From the NCBI RefSeq assembly GCF_016587435.1, contig NZ_BNJJ01000011.1, positions 253,118 through 317,117 of the forward strand: DNA of 64,000 bases. Direction: 5' to 3'. Position numbers and translations under genes: made by a program. Each line of letters starts with the position of its first letter. The first letter of the stretch is position 1. This DNA is from Dictyobacter formicarum (GTDB lineage Bacteria > Chloroflexota > Ktedonobacteria > Ktedonobacterales > Ktedonobacteraceae). The notes under the pieces were generated by a model. The model had not been told where the DNA came from. It saw only the letters and a list, made by a program, of their open reading frames with translations, and did no database searches. Shown here piece after piece: positions 17,907 to 27,529 of the stretch.

Positions 17907-20900
17907 CTAGACCAGATTGAAACGGTTTCGGGAGGCGCGATATTCAGCCTCTAAGTGTTGTTCGGCCACCAGAGCCTGTACTTTATCCTGTACTTTTCTG
18001 TAAAGAGCAGAAGATTCCTCTACACCCACGGTCAGAGCCTGAACCCAGACATCCAGGGCTTCTTGATAGCGCTGCTGGGTCTGATACAACGTTCCTAGAT
18101 GGAACAGGATGTTCAGGCGCTCCCGTTTCAGTGAAAACCCTGCCAGTAAGCGCTCAGCCTCGCGATAATAGCGTTCCGACTCAGCGAACTGACGCAGTAC
18201 AGCAGCAACGTCCCCTTGTCCAGCCAGGGCCAGTCCCTGAATATAAGTGATTACACTTTCTTGAGCCAGAAATTGCGCTTGCTCATAGTTCTCTCTGGCT
18301 TCCAGATAGATACCTTCCTCGAAGAACAGGGACCCAATGATCTGCAGAGTTAGTGCTATATTCAGGCGATCTCCCAGCGCGTTAAACAGCTTCCAGGCTT
18401 CGCTATAGAAGTTGTGTGCCCGCTGCATTTCCTGCTTCTGGCGGTAAAGATCTCCCATTGTACGCAAGGTCAGAGCTTCACCACGTCTCAGTTGTCGCTC
18501 ACGGAAACGAGGCAGGACTTCCTGGCAGGCCTGTTCCGCCAGATCCAATTTGTCCTGCAAAATGTGGATGGCGCTCTTATCCACCATAACCCAATACTGG
18601 TCTACTGGCCGATCTAACTCGTTGAACAGGCGCAGTGACTCTTCAAAATCACGTACGGCCCGGCTATACTGGCCCAGTGCGCCATAAGCAGTGGCACGAT
18701 TGTGCAGGGCTCTGGCATGACCCAGACCATCTTCCTGCTGCACACAAATGTCGATGGCCTGTTCAAAACAGTGTAGCGCCTCAGCGTAACGAGCCTGGTC
18801 CTGGTAAACCATACCCTGTACATCCAGAACGCGCGCCAGGCCACGTTCCTGTCCACAATCCTTAAATTGTGTCTGCGCTTGCTGGATACAGGTCAGAGCC
18901 AGCGGAAAATCCCCTTGATCATGCAGTAAGAGGGCCAGTTCATACTGCACCCAGCCAATGTATTCGGCCTCAGCAGGATTACGCTGATGGGTGGCGAGAC
19001 TGCTTCTCAAATACACCTCAGCCTCGGCGTAATTGCCCAGTTGCCTCAGCAAAGCGCCCAGACGACATTGTATCAAGCCCGCACTCGTCTGATCACCCAG
19101 ACGAGTCGCATAGCCTGCGGCCCGGCGCAGTAGCTTTTGCGCGGTGGCAAAATGGCCATGGCCCTCAAGAGGAGACGCCGCCCGCAAGGAGACTTGAATC
19201 GCCTCGCGCAAATCTAGAGGCTCGCCCGCTGCTTCCAGGTGCTCAAATGCCTCAATCCATTCCTCCATCTTTGGCCGGGGCAAACAATAATAATAGGCAG
19301 CCACCACCCGATGCACCCGGCGGCGCTCTTCCAGGGGTAAACGCAAGAGGGCGAAATGACGAATCTGTGGGTGAATAGAATAGGTGTAACCATCAAATAA
19401 AACAATCGAGGCCTGCACCAGTTCATCACGAGCCGCCCGCCACTGCTGGGGCAAAAGCGCTGATAGACGTGCGGGCTGTCCGTCCTGGGCAGCAGTATTA
19501 TCTGTGGCCTGCAGCGATATTGGCTCATGGGCAGCTAGCAGGGTATCAGGAGAGATCAACATAGCAATCTGCTCGCGATTAAACGGAATGCGAAACGCAG
19601 CCAGGTATGACAGTAACAGGCGAGCCGGAGCACTTAAACGCTGATAAGAGACCTCCAGCACAGACATAATTCCGGCCAGAGGATTGCTATAGAGTTCGTC
19701 GCGTATCTCTTCCAATGAGCGTGTGGCTGCTTCTGGCGTATAGATCTGGCCACCAATCGAACGAGCGGTGCCAAAGATCAGCTCGGCCCCCAGCGGATAA
19801 CCATCTAATAGCGCACAGATCTCTTTTAAAATAATTTGCTGCCGTGGCTCATTCAATTGGATGCGCTGATCCAGACCACTAGCAGCCGCCAGATCAGTAA
19901 AAAGCGTTAATAAATCGCTGTTGGTCATCTTGCCGATGCGGTATTCATACCAGCGGCCCAGTGTGCCATCCGTCACCAGCATGCTCTCAGGATTAGAATG
20001 TGAGGTAACTATTACGACCACTTCCGCAGGAAGGCTACTCAAAAAAGTTAACCACTGCTCCAACTCGGCTCGATCTGTAATTTCTTCAAAGCTATCGAGC
20101 AGCAAGAGACAAGGAAGTTCGCGGCTGGCAAGCGAACGCAAAGTGCCCTGAACCAGGCGGGAACGCTGCCTGGCATCACTGTTAGCTATATTGCGAGCGG
20201 GAATTTGCAAGGCATGGATGATTTCCAGTAACGCGTCAGTAAATGATTTTCCGTTCTCCAGCGAAACTCCAATAATACCGCCCAGAAACTTATCGCGATT
20301 GCGCCGAATCGCTTCTAGAGCCAGAGCGCTTTTGCCAATGCCAGGCGCACCAGTCAACGCGATATGCTGGTATCCCTGTGGTTTACGTATACCCCGACGC
20401 GCCGCGGAAGAAGGTGGATTCGTCGCCGCCAATGCTAATAATTGCTCAACATCTCGCAATTCGCGTTCACGGCCGACAAATGATATCGGGGGACCTAGAT
20501 GGGCCAGGGGATGGGCATGGTCATTTTGCGTATCAGAAGTTACCATTAAAGCGACTGGCCCCTCTTCGTCCTCCGCAACATGGCGATAAAGCACAGGGAT
20601 GAACCAGCTCTTCTGCTGCATCGGTAACATCGCCTGGCGAGCCCGCGACAGGGCCTCCTCTAACGTGCGTCCATCCGCCAGCGCCTCGTAAAAATGATAC
20701 ATGAAGGTTGGACTCAGGTCATCCTGCAAAGAAAACGGCATCGCCACTACGGCCGGTACCTGGGCTGTCACTAACGAGGTAGCCAGCGTAGAATCTACAG
20801 CGGCCAGATGTCGGGACGGCGGCACATTTCCTCCCACAGGTTTGTCGTTAGCAACCATAGCGGTCTCACAGGCAGAAAAAACTCCCAGGTGAACATCGCT

Positions 20901-21863
20901 ACTAACCAGAACATCCCGCAACGATTGTGTATCAATAAAATTGTTGTAGCCTTCATCATCACAGAAACAGAGATAGGTTTGTGGCTGTATACGACTCAAA
21001 GAGGTCCCACATTCCACACATTTGCGTGCATCCGGATTGTTGACTGTCTCACAACTATCTTTGGGGCAAAGCTTGCCATAAGCTCCGTGACCATCAAAGT
21101 GCACTACATAGCAGGGCAGCGTCGTATCACTATCATCAAAAGTGCCTGCTCCCCCGTAAGAGTTCAGGTAACGCACAAATTGGCTAAAGGTAGGTGGCTC
21201 CAGGCGGTCCAGAAATATTTGACCAGTCTCGATTAAAGGGTTTAATGCCTCCTCCATCGCCTCAAAGCTGCGCTCAGTCTCCAGGGGTGCAAAATTGGTA
21301 GGAGAGGCACTGATATACAATATCCGAAAAGGTGGATGCACAGGCAATTCAGAGCCCACGGGAGCGTCTGGGCGCATGAGTGCCCGGCTGAGCGTAAAAA
21401 TGCCAGAGGCAATCAAGAAGTGATTGCCGTTATAGAGCAATTCCCAGGGAAAACGCACGAACTCTTCGCAGCCTGGAGCAAAAATCAGTGTTAACGCCAC
21501 CGTTCCCCGGCGCTTCAACGTGCGCTGGATGATGTTGCGCAGGACAAACGCAACCGAGGATTCAGCAGGCTGCGACGGCTGGCTTTGAGAAGGATCGATT
21601 CCGCAAATAGCGCAAAAGAGACGATAGCCAATCCCACGTAACTCAGTATCGTTGTTTTCAAGCGTATTGAGCTTTTTTTGTAATGCGCTTACTTGCCTGG
21701 ATGTATACGGAGGAACAAAACATCCGCTCACCGCATGCCCCGACCAACTGTCCTTTATTTGCACCTCATACGAACCATCCACACACACACGAAATAATAA
21801 GCTAAGTGTTTCTCCCATGAGTTTAAGTGATCTCGCATTCCATTGCTTTTCGTGCCATGACAC
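17907..21863 (-). CDS. CHAT protease - STAND ATPase - TPR protein with zinc-ribbon insert
   Basis: A 1318-residue multidomain protein. Residues about 100-430 form a caspase-like CHAT domain with catalytic His259 in HFDGHG and Cys332 in FSACETA. Between them lie four cysteines, C266, C271, C282 and C285 (C-x4-C-x10-C-x2-C), ending KCVECGTSL, which reads as a zinc ribbon. Residues about 460-860 are a STAND/NB-ARC-type ATPase: SFVGRERELRDVEQLL, P-loop GAPGIGKS (505-512), Walker B CLLLLDSFEE (585-594), then a winged-helix part. Residues about 870-1310 are TPR repeats, for example AEALHCFEQAIDIC. STAND proteins oligomerise on ligand binding; here a CHAT protease would be the effector and the TPR the sensor. 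The start is GTG 21863 or ATG 21818; neither has a clear ribosome-binding site. No partner gene is adjacent. Confidence 0.9.
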   Translation of the reverse strand: MSWHEKQWNARSLKLMGETLSLLFRVCVDGSYEVQIKDSWSGHAVSGCFVPPYTSRQVSALQKKLNTLENNDTELRGIGYRLFCAICGIDPSQSQPSQPAESSVAFVLRNIIQRTLKRRGTVALTLIFAPGCEEFVRFPWELLYNGNHFLIASGIFTLSRALMRPDAPVGSELPVHPPFRILYISASPTNFAPLETERSFEAMEEALNPLIETGQIFLDRLEPPTFSQFVRYLNSYGGAGTFDDSDTTLPCYVVHFDGHGAYGKLCPKDSCETVNNPDARKCVECGTSLSRIQPQTYLCFCDDEGYNNFIDTQSLRDVLVSSDVHLGVFSACETAMVANDKPVGGNVPPSRHLAAVDSTLATSLVTAQVPAVVAMPFSLQDDLSPTFMYHFYEALADGRTLEEALSRARQAMLPMQQKSWFIPVLYRHVAEDEEGPVALMVTSDTQNDHAHPLAHLGPPISFVGRERELRDVEQLLALAATNPPSSAARRGIRKPQGYQHIALTGAPGIGKSALALEAIRRNRDKFLGGIIGVSLENGKSFTDALLEIIHALQIPARNIANSDARQRSRLVQGTLRSLASRELPCLLLLDSFEEITDRAELEQWLTFLSSLPAEVVVIVTSHSNPESMLVTDGTLGRWYEYRIGKMTNSDLLTLFTDLAAASGLDQRIQLNEPRQQIILKEICALLDGYPLGAELIFGTARSIGGQIYTPEAATRSLEEIRDELYSNPLAGIMSVLEVSYQRLSAPARLLLSYLAAFRIPFNREQIAMLISPDTLLAAHEPISLQATDNTAAQDGQPARLSALLPQQWRAARDELVQASIVLFDGYTYSIHPQIRHFALLRLPLEERRRVHRVVAAYYYCLPRPKMEEWIEAFEHLEAAGEPLDLREAIQVSLRAASPLEGHGHFATAQKLLRRAAGYATRLGDQTSAGLIQCRLGALLRQLGNYAEAEVYLRSSLATHQRNPAEAEYIGWVQYELALLLHDQGDFPLALTCIQQAQTQFKDCGQERGLARVLDVQGMVYQDQARYAEALHCFEQAIDICVQQEDGLGHARALHNRATAYGALGQYSRAVRDFEESLRLFNELDRPVDQYWVMVDKSAIHILQDKLDLAEQACQEVLPRFRERQLRRGEALTLRTMGDLYRQKQEMQRAHNFYSEAWKLFNALGDRLNIALTLQIIGSLFFEEGIYLEARENYEQAQFLAQESVITYIQGLALAGQGDVAAVLRQFAESERYYREAERLLAGFSLKRERLNILFHLGTLYQTQQRYQEALDVWVQALTVGVEESSALYRKVQDKVQALVAEQHLEAEYRASRNRFNLV

Positions 21864-22084
21864 GATGACAAATGCTGAATATGCCGTTTTCTCATGTACA
21901 AGTATACCACACAGGTGTTTGTAATGATCTCACAAAAAAGACCATTACAAACATAAAGGTATCGCTTCTTGATGACCGCCGACAGCAATTGCAGGACAAA
22001 AAACTGGAAGTTAATATGGCCTACCGCCAGGTACAAGCCAACGTAGCGCAGGTAGCCACGGGCAGCGGTATTCTCACCAGCTTG

Positions 22085-23398
22085 CTATTCGCCCCAGTAT
22101 AATTCAACTTTACCGAAACGTACGGTATCACCAACTTTTACGCCAGCTTCTTCGAGTGCCTTGGTAACACCCAGCTTTTCAAGCTGGACCTGCATACGAT
22201 CCATGCCTTCTTCGCTCTCTTGATTTGTCATGCTGACCATGCGCTCAACACGCTTGCCGCGAACAATGAAGATACCCATTTCTTTAGAAACGGTAAAGGC
22301 ATCATCAGGCATGGGACGTAAAATGGGGCTTTCGCCCTCGCGCAGATCGACAACCACCTGAGCTGCGGCACGTTCAGCCTCTTCGCGGGCAAGTTCATGC
22401 AGGCGCCGTGAGGCCTCGGCTACCAATTCTTCTGTCCCCTGGTGAGCAACCGCCGAGATAGCGTATACACTATAGCCTGCCGCCTCGACTTTAGCTTTAA
22501 ATGCTGGCCAGCGCTCCTGAGCTTCAGGCACATCCATCTTATTGAACACCACCAGTTGTGGACGCCGGGCAAGCTCAGCATCATAATCGCGCAACTCTTT
22601 ATTGATAGCCTCAAAATCTTGCCAGGGGTCGCGCTCAATGGCTGAACCGTCAACCATATGGATTAACAGGCGCGTACGACGAATATGGCGCAGAAATTCA
22701 TGCCCCAGGCCAACTCCCTGGGCTGCACCCTCGATCAAACCTGGAATATCAGCCATCACAAAACCAAAGCCATCGCCACTACGTGGCTGGCCAACCTCAA
22801 CCACACCCAGGTTGGGCTCCAGCGTCGTAAATGGATAATTGGCTATTTTCGGACGGGCTGCAGAGCAGACCGATAGAAGCGTCGACTTACCGGCATTTGG
22901 ATAACCTACCAGGCCCACATCGGCAATTACACGTAGTTCCAGTTTGAGCCAGCGTTCCTCACCAGGCTCACCGCGCTGAGATTCTTTCGGCGTCTGGCGC
23001 GTCGAGGTTGCAAAATGCACATTGCCCAGACCACCACGCCCACCCCGGGCAACCATTACCTGCTGACCAGGCTCAGTCAAGTCAGCAATCAGCGCATCCG
23101 TCTCTGCATCACGAATAATCGTGCCACACGGCACACGCAAAACAATATCATCGCCCTTGGCTCCATGCATCTTTTGACGCACACCCGGAGCTCCCGATTC
23201 AGCCTTGAACTGCTGCTTATAGCGGTAATCAATCAGTGTATTTAATCCATTCGTGGCTTCAAAGTAGATACTTCCACCTCGCCCACCATCTCCACCATCC
23301 GGACCGCCAAATGGAGCAAACTTTTCACGACGAAAATGCGTTGACCCGTCGCCTCCATTCCCGGCTTTAACAAAAATCTTTGTATGATCGTAAAACAT
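22085..23398 (-). CDS. obg: Obg-family GTPase
   Basis: A 437-residue ribosome-associated GTPase needed for late 50S assembly and growth control. The Gly-rich Obg fold opens the protein (VKAGNGGDGSTHFRREKF, GGPDGGDGGRGG). The G domain follows: G1 GYPNAGKST, G3 DIPGLIEGAAQG and G4 FNKMD. The C-terminal OCT domain ends in GDTVRFGKVELYWGE. ATG 23398 (MFYDHTKIF) fits the family N-terminus; the open frame continues 22 codons upstream. It is separated from the upstream pseudogene by a strong terminator at 23482-23530. Confidence 0.96.
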   Translation of the reverse strand: MFYDHTKIFVKAGNGGDGSTHFRREKFAPFGGPDGGDGGRGGSIYFEATNGLNTLIDYRYKQQFKAESGAPGVRQKMHGAKGDDIVLRVPCGTIIRDAETDALIADLTEPGQQVMVARGGRGGLGNVHFATSTRQTPKESQRGEPGEERWLKLELRVIADVGLVGYPNAGKSTLLSVCSAARPKIANYPFTTLEPNLGVVEVGQPRSGDGFGFVMADIPGLIEGAAQGVGLGHEFLRHIRRTRLLIHMVDGSAIERDPWQDFEAINKELRDYDAELARRPQLVVFNKMDVPEAQERWPAFKAKVEAAGYSVYAISAVAHQGTEELVAEASRRLHELAREEAERAAAQVVVDLREGESPILRPMPDDAFTVSKEMGIFIVRGKRVERMVSMTNQESEEGMDRMQVQLEKLGVTKALEEAGVKVGDTVRFGKVELYWGE

Positions 23399-23481
23399 AA
23401 ACCATCCCCAATGCATTCTGCAGGCGTTAAAATCTGTATCTTTGTGGCGAATGGAGTATATCACAAATGGGCCTCAGGCAC

Positions 23482-23530
23482 AAAAATAGCCTGGCAAAGT
23501 TGAACGAACTTGTTCAACTTTGCCAGGCTA
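23482..23530 (-). terminator. Intrinsic terminator with 19-bp perfect stem
   Basis: Positions 23487-23505 and 23512-23530 are exact reverse complements with a 6-nt loop. Read on the minus strand, TTTTT follows directly (23486-23482). It would end transcripts from the kinase/pseudogene side before obg. Confidence 0.85.
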
Positions 23531-23572
23531 GATGCATTGAGAAAAGAGACACAATTTACAGCATAGTGGTCT

Positions 23573-24004
23573 CTACAATAAACCGTTATCGTTGTTCTGG
23601 TTACCGCCAAAGCCACCCTGATTCCCTCCGCCAAATCCGCCACCTAAAAATTGCTTGGCAGCCAGGGCAGCCACACCCGCAATGGCGACTTTCGCCCAGG
23701 GACTACTCAAAGCGCCACCGGGACCAAACACCTGATGTAAAACATCGGGTTGCTGCTGCTGAGCATAACCAGTTACACGGCAGCCTCTACTGGCGACATC
23801 GTATAAGGGTCTGTATTTTGAATGCCCATCTGTTGTGGACTTATTCCACGCTGCGTCAGGCCATTTAACAGATTCTGGAGCAACCCACCACGCTGCTAGG
23901 GAGGCATCTGTTCATAAACTTGCTGATGGGCCTGCTCGAGCATTTGTGAGGGACATTCTGCGCAAATTGATTATAATTTTGCCAGGCATCTAAACCCTGT
24001 CCAT
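23573..24004 (-). pseudogene. Frameshifted small gene, conserved-hypothetical type
   Basis: Reading the minus strand from ATG 24004 (with GGAGG 7 nt upstream), the coding content jumps frame at least three times. Segments GLDAWQNYNQFAQNVP, MLEQAHQQVYEQMPP, QRGGLLQNLLNGLTQRGISP with QQMGIQNTDPYTMSPVEAA, and LHQVFGPGGALSSPWAKVAI then AALAAKQFLGGGFGGGNQGG line up as one protein of about 140 residues, ending at TAG 23575-23573. The lesions are a probable 1-nt loss just after the ATG, one near 23950, an in-frame TAG near 23898, and a 1-nt loss near 23780. The Gly/Asn-rich tail and hydrophobic AAIAGVAALAA-like stretch are clear. I do not know a function. The 5' end overlaps the kinase C-terminus. 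Confidence 0.6.
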
Positions 24005-25734
24005 ATCTCAGCCTCCGGTCTACCACTAGCCAGAGTGGCCTGCCCGGACGTGGTGGATGGGACCAGAGATCCTGAGCTACTCACATTTGGCCGGACCTGC
24101 CAGCTACCATATCCCCCGTTGCCATTATTACATTGATTATTCTGATAACTACAATACGATCCGCTGATGGAGCCATCGCCCTGAATCTGGCCCTGGAAAA
24201 AGAGAGGCAGATGTCCAGCATAGCTTGACACCAGGAACTGGATCTTTTTGTCTCTGGTCACCTGACCAGTAAAATCACCATCGCCCTGCAAACCAGGCCC
24301 CAGGGCCAGGTGACCATGAATCGTCCCTTGCTGCTGACGCATGCCGGTTAATGACATGGTCGAATCCACAGAGGCCGGTGTATTATGGATAGAGCCGTTA
24401 TAAGCTGAGGCAATCGTCGGAAAATTCGCTGGCGGCTGCGTTGGTGCATGTGTGGGCACACTGGTAGGTACTGGCGTGGCTGTACTGGTCGGTGTCGCTG
24501 TTGGTGCCACCGTCTTTTGTGCCACTGGTGTGTGTTGTGTTGTCGTTGAGGGAGCATGCCCAGGCCTAGGAATCAAATTAAACCAGGCCATAGCACCTCC
24601 TCCCCCTCCAAGCAAAAGCAGCAATGCAATTATCAGGATGATCAGTCCAGTTTTGCGCCGACGCCGTGGTGGTTGCGGAGATGGTAAATGCACATCTGCT
24701 TCCGTGGGTTCACTGGATACAGGAAGATCCTCGGTTTCGATAAAATCATTATGCCTGCCGGGATCAGATGCCGTGGAAACTGCCGATGAGTGTTCCAGCC
24801 TCCCGCTGGCAGGCAAGATAGCTGGCACCAGCGCGGGCTGAGCTTCTGCCTCTTGCACAGGTACAGGATTAGCTGGCTGATCTGATAACGTCTCTGGTTG
24901 CTGCACGGTGGCTTCCAAAGCTTGCCAGAAATCATTCACAGTCGCAAAGCGATCGCTGCTATTGATTGCCAGAGAGCGATGAATCGCTGCGGCAAAATCA
25001 GGCGGAATATCTGGGACGATCTCACCGATGGGCACCAGAGGATCAGCGCGATTCACACTCAGGCGCGTGATACGGTAGAGGGCATCAATCGGAATGGCAC
25101 CTGACAATAACGTGTAGAGAGTAGCACCAAATCCATAAATATCGGTTCGGGTCTCCGTTCCACTGACATACTGTTCAGGAGCACCATATCCAGGAGAACA
25201 ATGCCGTATCGCGGTCGTCGTGGCATCCTGATTATATTCTTTAGCGATGCCGAAATCGACGAGTACAGCGCTTTCTCCAGAAGTCGGGATAATGATATTC
25301 GATGGCTTAATATCCCGATGAATAATTGGAGGCTGCTGATTGTGTAAATAAGAGATGGCCGAAGCGATTGGTGCCATCATTTGCATAACCTGATGCAACT
25401 CAAAACGTTTACCAGGTTGTTCAGAGCGTAACTGCTCCAGATTAGGGCCAGCCACATAATCCATCAGAATACAGATACGATCATGCTCCGGCTTTTCAAA
25501 GACACGATAGACGCGAGGTAGGGCAGGATGATCCAGGCGACGGAGAACTTCCCCTTCAAACAGAAAGTTCTCTCGTTGACGCCACTCCAGACTTTCTACC
25601 TCTTTAAGCGCAAAGACATTTCCTTTGACACGTCTATCTCTGACACGGTAAACCGCGCCAAATCCACCCTGCCCTAGTAGATCTTCAATAACATAACGGT
25701 CTCGGACTATCTTGCCCTTTGGAAATTCTTGCAT
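23971..25734 (-). CDS. Transmembrane Ser/Thr protein kinase with extracellular domain
   Basis: A 587-residue receptor-like kinase. The kinase domain (about 13-275) has GQGGFGAVYR, K44 in FALKE, HRDIKPSN at 139-146 and DFG at 160. A Pro-rich linker of about 60 residues leads to one membrane helix around 345-368 (GLIILIIALLLLLGG). A Thr/Pro/Ala-rich stalk follows, then about 120 residues outside the cell, probably a small beta-rich domain (GTIHGHLALGPGLQGDGDFT). The start ATG 25734 has GAGG 7 nt upstream. The last residues (EIWTGFRCLAKL) come from sequence that also carries the ribosome-binding site and start of the neighbouring pseudogene; tandem TAG codons sit just upstream in another frame, so the tail may result from a frameshift. 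Confidence 0.9.
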   Translation of the reverse strand: MQEFPKGKIVRDRYVIEDLLGQGGFGAVYRVRDRRVKGNVFALKEVESLEWRQRENFLFEGEVLRRLDHPALPRVYRVFEKPEHDRICILMDYVAGPNLEQLRSEQPGKRFELHQVMQMMAPIASAISYLHNQQPPIIHRDIKPSNIIIPTSGESAVLVDFGIAKEYNQDATTTAIRHCSPGYGAPEQYVSGTETRTDIYGFGATLYTLLSGAIPIDALYRITRLSVNRADPLVPIGEIVPDIPPDFAAAIHRSLAINSSDRFATVNDFWQALEATVQQPETLSDQPANPVPVQEAEAQPALVPAILPASGRLEHSSAVSTASDPGRHNDFIETEDLPVSSEPTEADVHLPSPQPPRRRRKTGLIILIIALLLLLGGGGGAMAWFNLIPRPGHAPSTTTQHTPVAQKTVAPTATPTSTATPVPTSVPTHAPTQPPANFPTIASAYNGSIHNTPASVDSTMSLTGMRQQQGTIHGHLALGPGLQGDGDFTGQVTRDKKIQFLVSSYAGHLPLFFQGQIQGDGSISGSYCSYQNNQCNNGNGGYGSWQVRPNVSSSGSLVPSTTSGQATLASGRPEAEIWTGFRCLAKL

Positions 25735-25805
25735 CCCTTCACCTCAAGTTCTCGTTGTTGAGCACACGTGGGCACTCTGTACACGAAGGGGCGCAAAAAG
25801 AAACT

Positions 25806-27146
25806 CTAGCTTGGTTGTAGTTCCCGCTCTACAGACTTCGCTTTTGCTACAGCTGGTTGATGCTCATGTGTAATTAAACGAGCATTGCGCTGGAAAGTGA
25901 CATATCCCCAGAATGATTGGAAAAGAACCATAAAACGATTGCGGAAACCAATCAAAAAGAAAATGTGGGCCACGATCCAGAATACCCAGGCCGAAAAACC
26001 GGTAAATTTTACTTTACCGAGATCGGCAATGCCATAAGAACGTCCCACAGTTGCCAGATTGCCCCTATTATGATAACGGAACTGCTGACTATTTAGTTTA
26101 CCTGCGACACGATCTTTAATGACCGAGGCAGCATAGATACCGCCTTGCATAGCAGCGGGCGCGATACCTGGAATGGGCTTGCCATCCTGGGTAGCGGAAG
26201 AGGTATCACCCACAATGAAGATGTTGGGATAACCAGGCAGATTTAAACGCTCATCGACTTTGGCGCGGCCCGCGCGGTCTAATTCGGCTCCCAACCATTT
26301 TCCGGCTGGCGATGCGGACACTCCTGCCGTCCAGATCACTGTACCAGCCTCAATCTGCTGGCCAGCAATCACAACGCCATGCTCGTTAACTTCCTGTACG
26401 GCGGAGCCGGTGCGAACCTCAACGCCCAGCTGATGCAAGCCATCCTGAGCCTTTTTAGCCAGGCGCTCATTAAAAGCGGGCATAATACGTGGTAAGGCTT
26501 CTACCAGAATAATACGGGCGGATTTGGGATCAATGTTGCGGAAATCCGAAGCCAGAGCTACATGGGCCAGTTCAGCTATCGCCCCGGCCATCTCAACACC
26601 AGTGGGACCCGCGCCAATCAGAATGAACGTTAATAGCGCGCGCTGACGCTCAGGATCGGTCTCCTGCTCGGCCTCCTCGAAGGCCAGTAGAATCTTATGC
26701 CGTAATGCCGTGGCATCCGCCACCGACTTCAAGCCAGGTGCAAAAGGAGCCCAATGATCATTACCGAAATAGCTATGGCTAGCACCTGTAGCTACAATCA
26801 AATAATCATACGGAATTGAGCGATCAGCTGTCAGCACCAGTTGCTGATCGCGGTCAATACCAGTCACTTCAGCCAGTACTACCTTCGTATTTTTTTGCTT
26901 CCGCAAAATATAGCGGATTGGAGCTGAAATATCGGCAGGGGACAGGACAGCCGTAGCCACCTGATATAATAAAGGTTGGAAGAGATGGTGATTATTGCGG
27001 TCGATCACAGTAATATCGACAGGTGCATCCTTCAAAGCCTTGGCAGCATTCAGGCCGCCAAATCCAGCACCGACAATAACAACATGCGGTCGTTTCGCAG
27101 CACCATTAATAGTTGTCGAGCCACGTTGAGTATGTAAAGCGTCCAA
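25806..27146 (-). CDS. ndh: Type II NADH dehydrogenase (NDH-2), FAD-dependent
   Basis: A protein of about 446 residues. The FAD Rossmann motif is VVIVGAGFGGLNAA near the N-terminus; the NAD(H) motif is ILIGAGPTGVEMAGAIAEL in the middle. The conserved NHHLFQPLLYQVATA and the second FAD segment NIFIVGDTSS are present. The C-terminus ends in hydrophobic, aromatic-rich stretches (WVFWIVAHIFFLIGF) that anchor NDH-2 to the inner membrane face. It oxidises NADH and reduces quinone without pumping protons. TTG 27146 (LDALHTQ) follows AGGGAG by 11 nt; GTG 27194 is also in frame. It is divergent from clpP. Confidence 0.93.
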   Translation of the reverse strand: MDALHTQRGSTTINGAAKRPHVVIVGAGFGGLNAAKALKDAPVDITVIDRNNHHLFQPLLYQVATAVLSPADISAPIRYILRKQKNTKVVLAEVTGIDRDQQLVLTADRSIPYDYLIVATGASHSYFGNDHWAPFAPGLKSVADATALRHKILLAFEEAEQETDPERQRALLTFILIGAGPTGVEMAGAIAELAHVALASDFRNIDPKSARIILVEALPRIMPAFNERLAKKAQDGLHQLGVEVRTGSAVQEVNEHGVVIAGQQIEAGTVIWTAGVSASPAGKWLGAELDRAGRAKVDERLNLPGYPNIFIVGDTSSATQDGKPIPGIAPAAMQGGIYAASVIKDRVAGKLNSQQFRYHNRGNLATVGRSYGIADLGKVKFTGFSAWVFWIVAHIFFLIGFRNRFMVLFQSFWGYVTFQRNARLITHEHQPAVAKAKSVERELQPS

Positions 27147-27390
27147 AGTGTGTCTCTTCTCCCTAAACTCATCCAAGAGATAACAGTTCTTCACTGAACC
27201 TGATTCGATTGATCGCTATAAATTTTATGAATATATACCAGCTTATAAAATTATCACCAGTATACCTATACTCCCTAGCTTATCATGTTTTCTCTTTTTA
27301 CAAAACACCTTTTCCTATTTACCTATACATTTCAGAGAGTTTTGTGAAGATTGCTTAACCACTATAGATGAATTATCCATAGCAAAAAAC

Positions 27391-27420
27391 TTGGACAATT
27401 TCGTCCACATCTTGTATTAT
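27391..27420 (+). promoter_or_regulatory. Candidate clpP promoter with small palindrome
   Basis: TTGGAC (27391-27396) and TATTAT (27415-27420) are 18 nt apart. TGGAC-N6-GTCCA, a short palindrome, overlaps the -35 box and spacer. Neither CIRCE nor a CtsR box is visible. The rest of the 380-base gap between ndh and clpP shows nothing clear. Confidence 0.45.
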
Positions 27421-27529
27421 GAAAACATATAAACCACTTTTTGGAAATGCTACCCGTGCTACTTAGCAACAAAGAGGAGCGCGTTTTCCATCTCCGAGAT
27501 GGAAATATATGTCGTTATCAGGAGCGAAT

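Noticed and set aside
21872..22102. Plus-strand frame with LQDKKLEVNMAYRQVQANVA
   Set aside because: No ribosome-binding site; overlaps the obg end; perhaps a decayed remnant, but nothing recognisable.
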